NCBI RefSeq assembly: GCF_944387275.1
Contig: NZ_CALXEG010000033.1
Span: 1 to 37,361, forward strand
DNA length: 37,361 bases
Origin: an uncultured Pseudoflavonifractor sp.
GTDB lineage: Bacteria > Bacillota > Clostridia > Oscillospirales > Oscillospiraceae
Reading direction: 5' to 3'
Positions 7,733 to 14,616 of this stretch are shown in pieces. A program made the position numbers and the translations under genes. How positions within the stretch are numbered: the first letter of the stretch is position 1; each line of letters opens with the position of its first letter. A model generated the notes under the pieces. That model was not told the DNA's origin, searched no databases, and saw only the letters and a list, made by a program, of their open reading frames with translations.

Positions 7733-8395
7733 ATGGCACAGACTGTCCTTTCTTCTGACACCGCCCCGTGGAAGGAGCTGACGGAACAGCTCCCCGGCGT
7801 ACTCAGCGTGGAATTTGTCACTGACGGCGCCGCGGTCCGGGAGGTCCACGTCCTCTCCGACCAGTCCCGCTCCCCCAAGCAGATCGTGCGGGACATCCAG
7901 TCCGCCCTGCTGGCCCGGTTCCGGCTGGAGCTGGACCACCGGATCATCAGCGTGGCCCAGATCCCCTGCCGCCCCGCCGTGGTACAGCGGCGGCTGATCT
8001 GCGACAGGCTGGAGCTCTCCTCCGGGCGCAGCGGCGTGGATGTGACCGTCTCCCTGCGGATCGGCGATGTGTGCCACTGGGGCACCGCCCACTCAGACCT
8101 CTCCTCCGCCAGCCAGAGCCGGGCCATCGCCCAGGCCACCACCGACGCCATCAACCAGTTCCTCACCGCTGGGTGCCGGTTCTGTCTGGATGAACTGCGT
8201 CAGGTCCCCATCGGCAGCCAGATCGCCGCCCTGGTGGGGCTGCGGCTGGAGCAGGCCGGAAAGACCGAGGCCCTACTGGGCGCCTGCTACCTGGGCGAGG
8301 ACCCCAACTTCTCCGTGGCCCTGGCCACCCTGGACGGCGTCAACCGCCGCATCCTCACCCTGGCCTTTGCCCGCGAGGAGGGCGCCCCAAGTTAA
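7733..8395 (+). CDS. Hypothetical two-domain cytoplasmic protein heading the HD-GYP operon
   Basis: 220 residues with no signal peptide or membrane segment. Residues about 20-85 (VLSVEFVTDGAAVREVHVL, then RSPKQIVRDIQSALLARF and DHRIISVAQI) form a conserved-looking alpha/beta unit that I have seen only in uncharacterised proteins. Residues about 100-215 contain two beta-alpha-beta-like halves (VDVTVSLRIGD...AIAQATTDAINQFL and AALVGLRLEQ...ALATLDGVNRRIL), loosely recalling a LeuA-type regulatory dimer domain; this resemblance is weak. A GGGAGG ribosome binding site precedes the ATG. Being first in a group with a small membrane peptide, an HD-GYP protein and a DUF5317-type protein suggests a role in the same signalling system. 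Confidence 0.75.
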   Translation: MAQTVLSSDTAPWKELTEQLPGVLSVEFVTDGAAVREVHVLSDQSRSPKQIVRDIQSALLARFRLELDHRIISVAQIPCRPAVVQRRLICDRLELSSGRSGVDVTVSLRIGDVCHWGTAHSDLSSASQSRAIAQATTDAINQFLTAGCRFCLDELRQVPIGSQIAALVGLRLEQAGKTEALLGACYLGEDPNFSVALATLDGVNRRILTLAFAREEGAPS

Positions 8396-8470
8396 ACTCT
8401 TTGTTAGCGAAGCGGATATGGCCTGTCTCTAGCGAATGACAGAGTACCACTGTCAAGGAGGCTGTATTCG

Positions 8471-8554
8471 ATGAATAAGGCGAAGCTGCTCGTTGCGCTC
8501 ACTTCCCTTGTTTCCCTGGTCCTGGCCGGCGGCGCGTTCTTCACCCTCCGCTGA
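8471..8554 (+). CDS. 27-residue single-span membrane peptide
   Basis: The peptide starts MNKAKLLVALTSLVSLVLAG and ends GAFFTLR before TGA. A charged N-terminus is followed by one hydrophobic stretch of about 20 residues. AAGGAGG stands 9 bases ahead of the ATG, as strong a ribosome binding site as any in the window, which is the main reason to call it. It lies 75 bases behind the gene at 7733 and 81 bases ahead of the HD-GYP gene. Two short TAGCGAA repeats and a GACAG/CTGTC inverted repeat occupy the upstream gap. The function is unknown; the setting suggests a membrane partner of the HD-GYP protein. Confidence 0.6.
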   Translation: MNKAKLLVALTSLVSLVLAGGAFFTLR

Positions 8555-8563
8555 CCCGTACCA

Positions 8564-8597
8564 CCCCGGGGCGCCGGCCGGACGCCGGCCCCCGGGG
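8564..8597 (+). other. GC-rich intercistronic hairpin before the HD-GYP gene
   Basis: A strong stem of C/G-rich arms (starting CCCCGGGG and ending CCCCGGGG, with a small internal bulge) lies between the 27-residue peptide and the HD-GYP gene. There is no T-tract directly after it, so it may be an mRNA-stability or partial-attenuation structure. Confidence 0.5.
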
Positions 8598-8635
8598 ACT
8601 CCATTTTCCAATTTTCGCCGTAGGGAGGATCGCTT

Positions 8636-9964
8636 ATGCGTCCTGTTTCAAAGGCCTATCTGGCCTGTGTGGGCTGCCTGGGCACCGCCGCTCTCGTCTG
8701 GTCCGGCTGGTCCTTTTTTGTCCGGCAGTCCTCCCAGTGGAATTCGGATACCCTCTGGACCCTGCTGCTCCTGCTGTTCCTCAGCTGGATCTGCTGCTGC
8801 CTGCCGCTGTACATCCGGGACGACTGCACGGTGGACCTGTCCTTTATCAGCATCCTCGCCTCCACCCTGCTGCTGGGCCCCGAGGCCGCCGTGCTGGTCA
8901 GCGCCATCTCCTTCCCCTTCGTGGTGGTCTCCACCCCGGACGGAAAACACCACCAGCACCTCTTCAACACCTCGCCCCTCAAGACCTTCTTCAATATCGG
9001 CGACCACGCCCTGTCCTACTGGGTGGGCGGACTGTTCTACTACCTGGCCGGCGGTGTGCCGGGGGACATCTCTCTCCCCGGCGTGCTGCTGCCCGCCCTG
9101 CTCTTCATCCTGGCCGCCATGGTCTTCAACGCCGTGGTCATACTCCTCTTCTACATGCTGGAGCACCACGCCCCCTTCTACCCCACCATCTTTCAGATGT
9201 TTCTGGGGCTGCTGCCCAGCGTGGCCTGCTCCTCCTCCATCGGGTACTTTCTCTCCATGCTGCTGATGATGCGGGCCGGCGGCTGGCTGGCCCTGCTGTT
9301 CATGCTTCCCCTGCTGCTGGCCCGCTACTCCTTCAAGCTCTGCCTCTCCTTCCAGCGGCAGCAGCACAGCATGGTGGAGGCACTCACCGCCGCGCTGGAG
9401 GCCAAGGACACCTACACCAAGGGCCACTCCAGCCGGGTCAGCGCCTACGCCTGCCGCATCGCCCAGGAGATGAAGCTGCCCGCCAAGCGGATCGAGCGGC
9501 TGCGCACCGGCGCCCTGTTCCACGACCTGGGCAAGATCGGCATCCCCGACTCCATCCTGCAAAAGCCCGGCCCCCTCACCCCTGAAGAGCGTACGGTGAT
9601 CCAGACCCACCCCCTGCGGGGCGTGGGCATCCTGGAGAACATGGACGCCTATAAGGACATTCTGATCTTTGTCCGCAGCCACCACGAGCGCTACGACGGC
9701 GGCGGCTACCCCGACGGCACCGCCGGGGACGCCCTCCCCCTGGAGGTCTACATTCTGGGCGCCGCCGACTCCTATGACGCCATCACCAGCGCCCGGCCCT
9801 ACTGCACCGCCCGTACCCCCCGGGACGCGGGATGCATCCTCCGGGCCGAGGCGGGAAAGCAGTTCCACCCCGCGGTGGCCCTGGTCACCGCCGCCCTGGC
9901 CGAGTCGGGAGAGCTCACCCGCTGCATCCAGGCCCTGGAGCAGACGGGAGGCGGCCCATGCTGA
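8636..9964 (+). CDS. Membrane-bound HD-GYP domain protein (candidate cyclic-di-GMP phosphodiesterase)
   Basis: 442 residues. The first 240 hold about six to seven membrane segments, a MASE-like membrane sensor region. The HD-GYP domain follows (about 245-420). Visible metal and active-site elements are H264 (KGHSSR), H296-D297 in FHDLGKIGIPDSIL, H349-H350 in HHERYDGGGYPDG with the GYP motif at 357-359, and D in AADSYDAI. Family members hydrolyse cyclic di-GMP at the inner face of the membrane, although some lack activity. A GTAGGGAGG ribosome binding site supports the ATG. The stop overlaps the start of the next gene (ATGCTGA), indicating coupled translation with the DUF5317-type protein. Confidence 0.92.
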   Translation: MRPVSKAYLACVGCLGTAALVWSGWSFFVRQSSQWNSDTLWTLLLLLFLSWICCCLPLYIRDDCTVDLSFISILASTLLLGPEAAVLVSAISFPFVVVSTPDGKHHQHLFNTSPLKTFFNIGDHALSYWVGGLFYYLAGGVPGDISLPGVLLPALLFILAAMVFNAVVILLFYMLEHHAPFYPTIFQMFLGLLPSVACSSSIGYFLSMLLMMRAGGWLALLFMLPLLLARYSFKLCLSFQRQQHSMVEALTAALEAKDTYTKGHSSRVSAYACRIAQEMKLPAKRIERLRTGALFHDLGKIGIPDSILQKPGPLTPEERTVIQTHPLRGVGILENMDAYKDILIFVRSHHERYDGGGYPDGTAGDALPLEVYILGAADSYDAITSARPYCTARTPRDAGCILRAEAGKQFHPAVALVTAALAESGELTRCIQALEQTGGGPC

Positions 9965-10518
9965 TCCTGGCCGTGCTGCTCGCCCTGGCGCTGGGCTGGT
10001 GCACCGGCGGGCGGCTGATTCGCTATGTGGAGACCCCCCTCTACCTGCTGCCCCTGCCCATCCTGGCCCTGCTGATGCAGCGGGCCCTGGGCCTGCTCCC
10101 GGCGGAGCACTACCTTCCCTGGGCCGCAGTGCTCCTTCTGATGTCCTACGCTATGATCTTCCTCTTCCTGTGGCGCAACCGCAGGTTCAAACGCACCGCC
10201 GCCCTGGCGGGGCTGGGCAGCCTGTGCAATCTGGCGGTCATCGCCGCCAACGGCTGGCGGATGCCCGTATCCGCCGCCGCGGCCGGGCTGCTCTCCCCTG
10301 ACGGCCTGGCCCAGCTCGCCGCCGGAGCCGTGCCCATGTACGCCCTGGAGGACAGCGGCAACTGGCTCCGCTTCCTGGGCGACGTGATCTACTGCCCCGT
10401 CCCCCTGATCGGCGGCTTCGCCAGTATTGGGGACGTCCTGCTGGCCGCCGGCGTGTTCTTTCTCCTGCTGGCCATCATGAAACCGATAAAACTGCCCCGC
10501 TGGATGGTCCTGGGCTGA
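9958..10518 (+). CDS. DUF5317-type integral membrane protein
   Basis: 186 residues with about five hydrophobic segments. The ATG at 9958 overlaps the HD-GYP stop by 7 bases; a longer in-frame extension upstream is an Arg/Pro-rich shadow of the HD-GYP gene. Features matching the DUF5317 family as I know it are the N-terminal hydrophobic segment with GRLIRY, the RNRRFKRTA loop, the NGWRMPVSA motif and the GNWLRFLGDVIYCP block. Function is unknown; members often neighbour HD-GYP genes, so it may pass signals to or anchor its partner. A bidirectional terminator follows at 10557-10589. Confidence 0.7.
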   Translation: MLILAVLLALALGWCTGGRLIRYVETPLYLLPLPILALLMQRALGLLPAEHYLPWAAVLLLMSYAMIFLFLWRNRRFKRTAALAGLGSLCNLAVIAANGWRMPVSAAAAGLLSPDGLAQLAAGAVPMYALEDSGNWLRFLGDVIYCPVPLIGGFASIGDVLLAAGVFFLLLAIMKPIKLPRWMVLG

Positions 10519-10556
10519 CCGTCCGCGGGGTTTTCTCCCTTCTTGGATGATACAAA

Positions 10557-10589
10557 CAAAACCCGCAGCCGTTACAGCTGCGGGTTTTC
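10557..10589. terminator. Bidirectional intrinsic terminator
   Basis: Arms CCCGCAGC (10562-10569) and GCTGCGGG (10577-10584) enclose a 7-base loop, with an A-run to the left and a T-run to the right. It serves the plus-strand HD-GYP group and the minus-strand acetyltransferase that ends at 10607. Confidence 0.85.
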
Positions 10590-10606
10590 TGGCGTAAGAC
10601 ATAGCT

Positions 10607-11047
10607 TTACAGCAGAATCTGAAATTCTACCGAGCCATGATTCATAACCCCAGTCGGGTGAAAGCCTAACTTTTCATAAATATTCCAGGCGATCCTATTT
10701 TCTTCGGCGCAGTCCAGATTGAGCGCGTGATATTTTCCGCTTGCCCTGGCCTGCTCGATCACAAGCCGCACTGCCTGTGTACCATAGCCTCTTCCTTCAT
10801 ACTCCACGGAGATCATAATTCTCCACAGAATCAGGTTGCCCGCTTCCCTGTCCTCCTCCAGCAAAAGGAATCCCACCGGGATGTCATCCTCATAAATCGC
10901 AAAGGGGAATACATCGCCGTCGTTCCGGTAAAGCCACGCCTGGGCCAGCGAGACGCTGTTGGAGGCGACAAACTTCTCCCCCTCCGGGTGCTTCATATGA
11001 ATGACCGCATCAAAATTTTCTTCTGTTATCTCTTCAAAATGAATCAT
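10607..11047 (-). CDS. GNAT-family N-acetyltransferase
   Basis: 146 residues, one GNAT domain. The acetyl-CoA binding motif A is WRIMISVEYEGRGYGTQAV (Q/RxxGxG/A type), and motif B is ENRIAWNIYEKLGFHPTG, the usual end of the fold. The N-terminal third (SLAQAWLYRNDGDVFPFAIY and PVGFLLLEED) resembles diamine or spermidine acetyltransferases of the BltD/PaiA kind, but the substrate cannot be fixed from sequence. An AGGAGG ribosome binding site lies 5 bases before the ATG. Base composition is visibly lower in GC than neighbouring genes and the gene sits next to a tRNA, both compatible with horizontal acquisition. I found no clear promoter in the 170 bases upstream. Confidence 0.88.
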   Translation of the reverse strand: MIHFEEITEENFDAVIHMKHPEGEKFVASNSVSLAQAWLYRNDGDVFPFAIYEDDIPVGFLLLEEDREAGNLILWRIMISVEYEGRGYGTQAVRLVIEQARASGKYHALNLDCAEENRIAWNIYEKLGFHPTGVMNHGSVEFQILL

Positions 11048-11217
11048 AACATCCTCCTAAACCGCTTGCTCTGCTTCCTATGTTCAGACGGCATCTTTTC
11101 CCCGGGCCACTGCCTTGCTCAGGTCTAAAGCACAACCATTCGTGCCATGACTGTGACGTATATTCACAAACACATGCTGATTTTTATTACGGCATATTTT
11201 AATCCAGAAGGCTTATG

Positions 11218-11272
11218 CCAGATAAGAACCGCAGTATCGATGAAGTTCATCAATACTGCGGTTCTTATCTGG
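11218..11272 (-). repeat. 55-nt near-perfect palindrome abutting the tRNA-Ser 3' end
   Basis: The sequence equals its own reverse complement except at the centre (11245) and one pair (11238/11252). The outer 20-bp arms, starting CCAGATAAGAACCGCAGTAT, match perfectly. In the minus-strand transcript the one mismatched pair becomes a G-U wobble, so the RNA could fold into a stem of up to about 26 pairs; on the plus strand it would be a C-A mismatch. The palindrome includes the tRNA's encoded CCA (11270-11272). No T-run follows, so it is not a standard terminator. Confidence 0.85.
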
Positions 11273-11361
11273 CGGAGTAGGAGGGATTCGAACCCTCGGG
11301 CCGCTTTTGACGGCCACACGATTTCCAGTCGTGCTCGTTATGACCACTTCGATACTACTCC
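11270..11361 (-). tRNA. tRNA-Ser (anticodon GGA)
   Basis: On the minus strand GGAGTAG (11361-11355) pairs with CTACTCC (11280-11274), followed by discriminator G and an encoded CCA. The anticodon arm CACGA-CTGGAAA-TCGTG gives anticodon GGA, which reads UCC/UCU serine codons. A long variable arm (GGCCG/CGGCC stem) is the hallmark of serine tRNAs, and the T-arm contains GGGTTCGAATCCC. It has its own consensus promoter at 11415-11443. Confidence 0.97.
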
Positions 11362-11414
11362 ATCTCGGTGCTCATTCAGTCTTTCGTTTTCTGTTGACCG
11401 AAGCAACGTTGATT

Positions 11415-11443
11415 ATTATAACCACTTGAGTTCAATTTGTCAA
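11415..11443 (-). promoter_or_regulatory. Consensus sigma-A promoter of tRNA-Ser
   Basis: On the minus strand a perfect TTGACA (11443-11438), a 17-base spacer and a perfect TATAAT (11420-11415) lie about 54 bases ahead of the mature tRNA end. Confidence 0.92.
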
Positions 11444-11526
11444 TAGGTATTTTTTATTTTTTTCGAGTGTTTTCACGCGCCCCTTTCTGCCGCCCTTTTT
11501 CTCCGCTTTCCCACTCTGTCCCGCCC

Positions 11527-11555
11527 TTGACCGGGCCGCCGGACTGCGCTAAAAT
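11527..11555 (+). promoter_or_regulatory. Promoter of the HD-domain protein gene
   Basis: TTGACC (11527-11532), a 17-base spacer and TAAAAT (11550-11555) stand 50 bases ahead of the ATG at 11605. Confidence 0.65.
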
Positions 11556-11604
11556 GAGCCTGCTATCCCATTCCCTTATTCTGCCGAAAAGGAGCGCTGC
11601 CGCT

Positions 11605-12186
11605 ATGGAACTCAACCGCCAGCAGGCACTAGACCTGCTTAAAACCTACAACAAGGAGCCCTTTCACCTCCGCCACGCCCTGACCGTGGAGGCCGTCATG
11701 GGCTGGTTCGCCCAGGAGCTGGGCTACGGCGATCAGGCCGACTTCTGGGCCACCGTGGGCCTGCTCCACGACCTGGACTTTGAGCAGTGGCCCGACCAGC
11801 ACTGCGTCAAGGTGCGGGAGCTGATGGAGGCCCAGGGCCTGGACAGCGCCCTCATCCACGCCGTGGTCAGCCACGGCTGGGGCATGACCGGCGCCGACGT
11901 CCAGCCCGAGCACCAGATGGAAAAAGTCCTCTTCGCCGTGGACGAGCTCACCGGCCTCATCGGCGCCGCCGCCCTCATGCGCCCCTCCAAGAGCGTACAG
12001 GACATGGAGCTGTCCAGCCTGCGGAAGAAGTTCAAGGACAAGAAGTTCGCCGCCGGCTGCTCCCGGGACACCATCTCCCAGGGCGCCCAGCTGCTGGGCT
12101 GGGAGCTCAACGACCTGCTGGACCGCACCCTTCAGGCCATGAAGGCCTGCGAGGGGGACATCGAGCGGGAAGCCGCCGCCCTCTGA
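11605..12186 (+). CDS. HD-domain phosphohydrolase-like protein
   Basis: 193 residues from the ATG at 11605, which has AAAGGAG 11 bases ahead; the frame is open further upstream but that part overlaps the promoter. The HD domain shows H21/H24-type residues (FHLRHALTVEAVM), then GLLHDLDFEQW with the HD pair, and a VSHGWG histidine. This is the layout of small stand-alone HDIG-type metal-dependent hydrolases, often annotated as HDIG or phosphohydrolase. The C-terminal half (FAVDELTGLIGAAALMRPSK and LRKKFKDKKFAAG) is also typical of this subfamily. The natural substrate is unknown, probably a phosphate ester or nucleotide. It is monocistronic between its own promoter and terminator. Confidence 0.82.
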   Translation: MELNRQQALDLLKTYNKEPFHLRHALTVEAVMGWFAQELGYGDQADFWATVGLLHDLDFEQWPDQHCVKVRELMEAQGLDSALIHAVVSHGWGMTGADVQPEHQMEKVLFAVDELTGLIGAAALMRPSKSVQDMELSSLRKKFKDKKFAAGCSRDTISQGAQLLGWELNDLLDRTLQAMKACEGDIEREAAAL

Positions 12187-12201
12187 GCCGCCGTCCATCC
12201 G

Positions 12202-12241
12202 CAGGAGGCGTCCCTTTTCCCGGGACGCCTCCTGTTTTTTT
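12202..12241 (+). terminator. Intrinsic terminator of the HD-domain gene
   Basis: Arms AGGAGGCGTCCC (12203-12214) and GGGACGCCTCCT (12222-12233) are perfectly complementary with a 7-base loop, followed by a run of seven T from 12235. Confidence 0.93.
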
Positions 12242-12315
12242 CTCCTTCCCCGGCGGACGCATGTCCCCTTTGGGCGTTTTTACGAAATTTTAATCTTCCG
12301 CTTCGGGCTGTTATG

Positions 12316-12344
12316 TTGCTTTCGCCCCCGGTCTGGGCTATACT
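12316..12344 (+). promoter_or_regulatory. Promoter of the 578-residue membrane protein gene
   Basis: TTGCTT (12316-12321), a 17-base spacer and TATACT (12339-12344), about 60 bases ahead of the TTG start. Confidence 0.7.
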
Positions 12345-12405
12345 AAGGGAGCCGGGTAAGCCGCGCGGCCTGCGCCGCGCACACTGAGAAAAGGAGAATC
12401 TTACA

Positions 12406-14142
12406 TTGAATCAGAAGAAACCGAAGAGCGGGAAGAAGCTCCACGCTCCCAAAAGTAAATTGGGCAAAGTGCTGCTCAACCTTGTGATCACCGCGGTCAT
12501 CGGCTTTGTCTACTTCTACGTTGCCCTCCCTGCCCTCAACTTCCAGTCCGAGGACTTCTACACCTTCGTGGGCCTGCTGTGCGTGGTGTACATCGTGTGC
12601 GCCTTTATCACCGGCGGCTTCCACCTGGAGGGCTCCGTGGTGACCACCGCCTCGGGAAATATCAAAACCGTCCAGGGCGGTAAGCTGAAGGAGTACTTCC
12701 GCTTCATCAAGAAGCAGTGCCTGCCCATCGGCATCCTGCTGGGCCTGCTGATCGTGGTGGCCCTGGTGGGCCAGGTCATCTCCCTGCCCATCTTCCGCGC
12801 CGCCTCCTACCGGGAGCTGCTGGACGTGCAGGAGGGCGACTTTGTCACCGATGTGAAGGAGATCTCCTTTAGTGAGATCCCCATGCTGGACGAGGACTCC
12901 GCCCGCTACCTGAGCACCACCCAGATGGGCACCATCCCCGACATGGCCAGCCAGTTCGAGGTGACCTACGACTCCACTCAGATCAACTACCAGGGCCGCC
13001 CCGTCCGGGTGGCGCCTCTGGAGTACGCCGACCTCATCAAGTGGTTCACCAACCGCGCCGAGGGCCTGCCCGCCTACATCGTGGTGGACATGGTGACCCA
13101 GGAGGTGCAGGTGGTCCGTCTGGACGAGGGCCAGGGCATGAACTACTCCCCCTCCGAGCCCCTCAACCGCAACGTATACCGACACCTCCGCTTCAACTAC
13201 CCCACCTATATGTTCGCCGAGCCCTCCTTTGAGATCGACGAGGAGGGCAATCCCTGGTGGATCTGCCCCCGGGTGGTCAAGACCATCGGCCTGTTCGGCG
13301 GCACCGACATCAAGGGCGCGGTGCTGATGAACGCGGTCACCGGCGAGTGCCAGTACTATGAGGACGTGCCCCAGTGGGTGGACCGGGTATACCTGGCCTC
13401 CCTCATCATGCAGCAGTACGACTACTACGGCACCCTGATCCACGGCTTCATCAACTCCATCTTCGGCCAGAAGGACGTGCGCGTCACCACCGAGGGCTAC
13501 AACTATATCGCCATGAACGACGACGTGTACATGTACACCGGCGTCACCTCCGCCACCAGCGACCAGTCCAACCTGGGCTTCCTGCTGTGCAACCAGCGGA
13601 CCAAGGAGACCAAGTTCTACACCGTCCCCGGTGCCACCGAGCAGTCCGCCCAGGCCTCCGCCGAGGGCATGGTCCAGGACCAGGGCTACAAGGCCACCTT
13701 CCCCCTGCTCCTCAACGTGGCCGACCAGCCCACCTACTTCATCGCCCTGAAGGACAACCGCCAGCTGGTGAAGCAGTACGCCATGGTCAACGTGGGCCAG
13801 TTCACCGTGGTGGGCATCGGCGACACCGTGGCCTCCTGCGAACAGAACTACCTGGAGCAGATGGCCGCCAAGGGCATCGCCGTGGACCAGGGCAGCCGGC
13901 TGGAGACCGACGTGTCCGGCGTCATCGCAGATATCCGCTCGGCGGTCATTGACGGCAACACCTACTACTACTTCTCCCTGGAGGACGAGGACGTCTACTA
14001 CTCCATCCCCGCCAAGGACAACGACGTGGCGGTCATCCTCAATCCCGGCGACCGCGTCACCATCAACCACGCCCCCGTGGCCGAGGGCGAGACGCCCGAC
14101 ATCGTGGAGGGCTACACCATCACCCTGGACCGCAGAGGGTGA
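12406..14142 (+). CDS. Unrecognised membrane protein with a large C-terminal extracytoplasmic domain
   Basis: 578 residues from a TTG at 12406, with AAGGAG 9 bases ahead. A lysine-rich N-terminus (residues 1-21, KKPKSGKKLHAPKSK) precedes three predicted membrane segments at about 21-43, 51-71 and 106-129. The remaining 450 residues are soluble, rich in aromatic and acidic residues, and probably lie outside the membrane. Two stretches look related in style (YIVVDMVTQEVQVVRL and GAVLMNAVTGECQYYEDVP), as do the tyrosine-rich blocks around IMQQYDYYG and NTYYYFSLEDEDVYY. The last about 90 residues (ETDVSGVIADIRSAVIDGNTY onward) could be a small OB-like domain. I know no function for it. It is monocistronic, bounded by its own promoter and a strong bidirectional terminator. 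Confidence 0.85.
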   Translation: MNQKKPKSGKKLHAPKSKLGKVLLNLVITAVIGFVYFYVALPALNFQSEDFYTFVGLLCVVYIVCAFITGGFHLEGSVVTTASGNIKTVQGGKLKEYFRFIKKQCLPIGILLGLLIVVALVGQVISLPIFRAASYRELLDVQEGDFVTDVKEISFSEIPMLDEDSARYLSTTQMGTIPDMASQFEVTYDSTQINYQGRPVRVAPLEYADLIKWFTNRAEGLPAYIVVDMVTQEVQVVRLDEGQGMNYSPSEPLNRNVYRHLRFNYPTYMFAEPSFEIDEEGNPWWICPRVVKTIGLFGGTDIKGAVLMNAVTGECQYYEDVPQWVDRVYLASLIMQQYDYYGTLIHGFINSIFGQKDVRVTTEGYNYIAMNDDVYMYTGVTSATSDQSNLGFLLCNQRTKETKFYTVPGATEQSAQASAEGMVQDQGYKATFPLLLNVADQPTYFIALKDNRQLVKQYAMVNVGQFTVVGIGDTVASCEQNYLEQMAAKGIAVDQGSRLETDVSGVIADIRSAVIDGNTYYYFSLEDEDVYYSIPAKDNDVAVILNPGDRVTINHAPVAEGETPDIVEGYTITLDRRG

Positions 14143-14156
14143 GCCCGGTTCCCATG

Positions 14157-14197
14157 AAAAAACAGCCCCCGCCTTTGAAAAGGCGGGGGCTGTTTTC
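14157..14197. terminator. Bidirectional intrinsic terminator between convergent genes
   Basis: Arms AACAGCCCCCGCCTT (14161-14175) and AAGGCGGGGGCTGTT (14180-14194) are perfect complements around a 4-base loop, flanked by A on the left and T on the right. It terminates the membrane protein gene (plus) and the smc-to-rsfS cluster (minus). Confidence 0.93.
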
Positions 14198-14210
14198 TGC
14201 TGTCTGACAC

Positions 14211-14573
14211 TCAGTTCTTGGTCAGCACGCCGGTCAGGTCCACAGGCGTGGCGTCCGACCAGAGGCGCTCCAGGTCGTAGAACTTGCGGGCGTCCTCCAT
14301 GAACACGTGCACCACCACGGAGGAGAAATCCAGCAGGACCCAGGTGCCGCCCCGGTGGCCCTCCACGTGGTGGGGCAGCTCGCCGGTGGCCTCCTTCATG
14401 GCCTTCTCACACTCGTCGGAGAGGGCGCGGACCTGGGTGGTGGAGGTGGCGGTACAGATGACGAAATAGTCCGCCAGGGTGGTCAGGTGGCCGGTCTCCA
14501 GCACCTTGATGTCGATTCCCTTCTTGCTGTCCAGGGCCTTGGCCAGGACGATCGCGGTTTCCTTGGGTGTCAT
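14211..14573 (-). CDS. rsfS: Ribosomal silencing factor RsfS
   Basis: 120 residues, the family's normal length. Diagnostic blocks are DIKVLETGHLTTLADYFVICTATSTTQVRALSDE and HHVEGHRGGTWVLLDFSSVVVHVF, followed by RKFYDLERLWSDA (each a familiar RsfS signature, given here in part). The protein binds ribosomal protein L14 (uL14) on the 50S subunit and blocks subunit joining when nutrients are scarce. AAAGGGG precedes the ATG. It is the last gene of the minus-strand cluster, after nadD-yqeK and the LCP gene, an order common in Clostridia. Confidence 0.95.
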   Translation of the reverse strand: MTPKETAIVLAKALDSKKGIDIKVLETGHLTTLADYFVICTATSTTQVRALSDECEKAMKEATGELPHHVEGHRGGTWVLLDFSSVVVHVFMEDARKFYDLERLWSDATPVDLTGVLTKN

Positions 14574-14616
14574 AGTTGATAAACCCCTTTCTCAGTTGGG
14601 TTGAATGGCTGTTCCG

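Noticed and set aside
8396-8470. Cyclic di-GMP riboswitch ahead of the small peptide and HD-GYP gene
   Set aside because: Neither the class I core with its conserved A-rich and tetraloop receptor motifs nor the class II pattern can be seen; only short repeats and a 5-bp hairpin are present.
11437-11604. A longer N-terminus for the HD-domain gene at 11605
   Set aside because: The upstream codons overlap a good promoter at 11527-11555 and give a Pro/Ser/Phe-rich peptide unlike the family. The ATG at 11605 has the only ribosome binding site.
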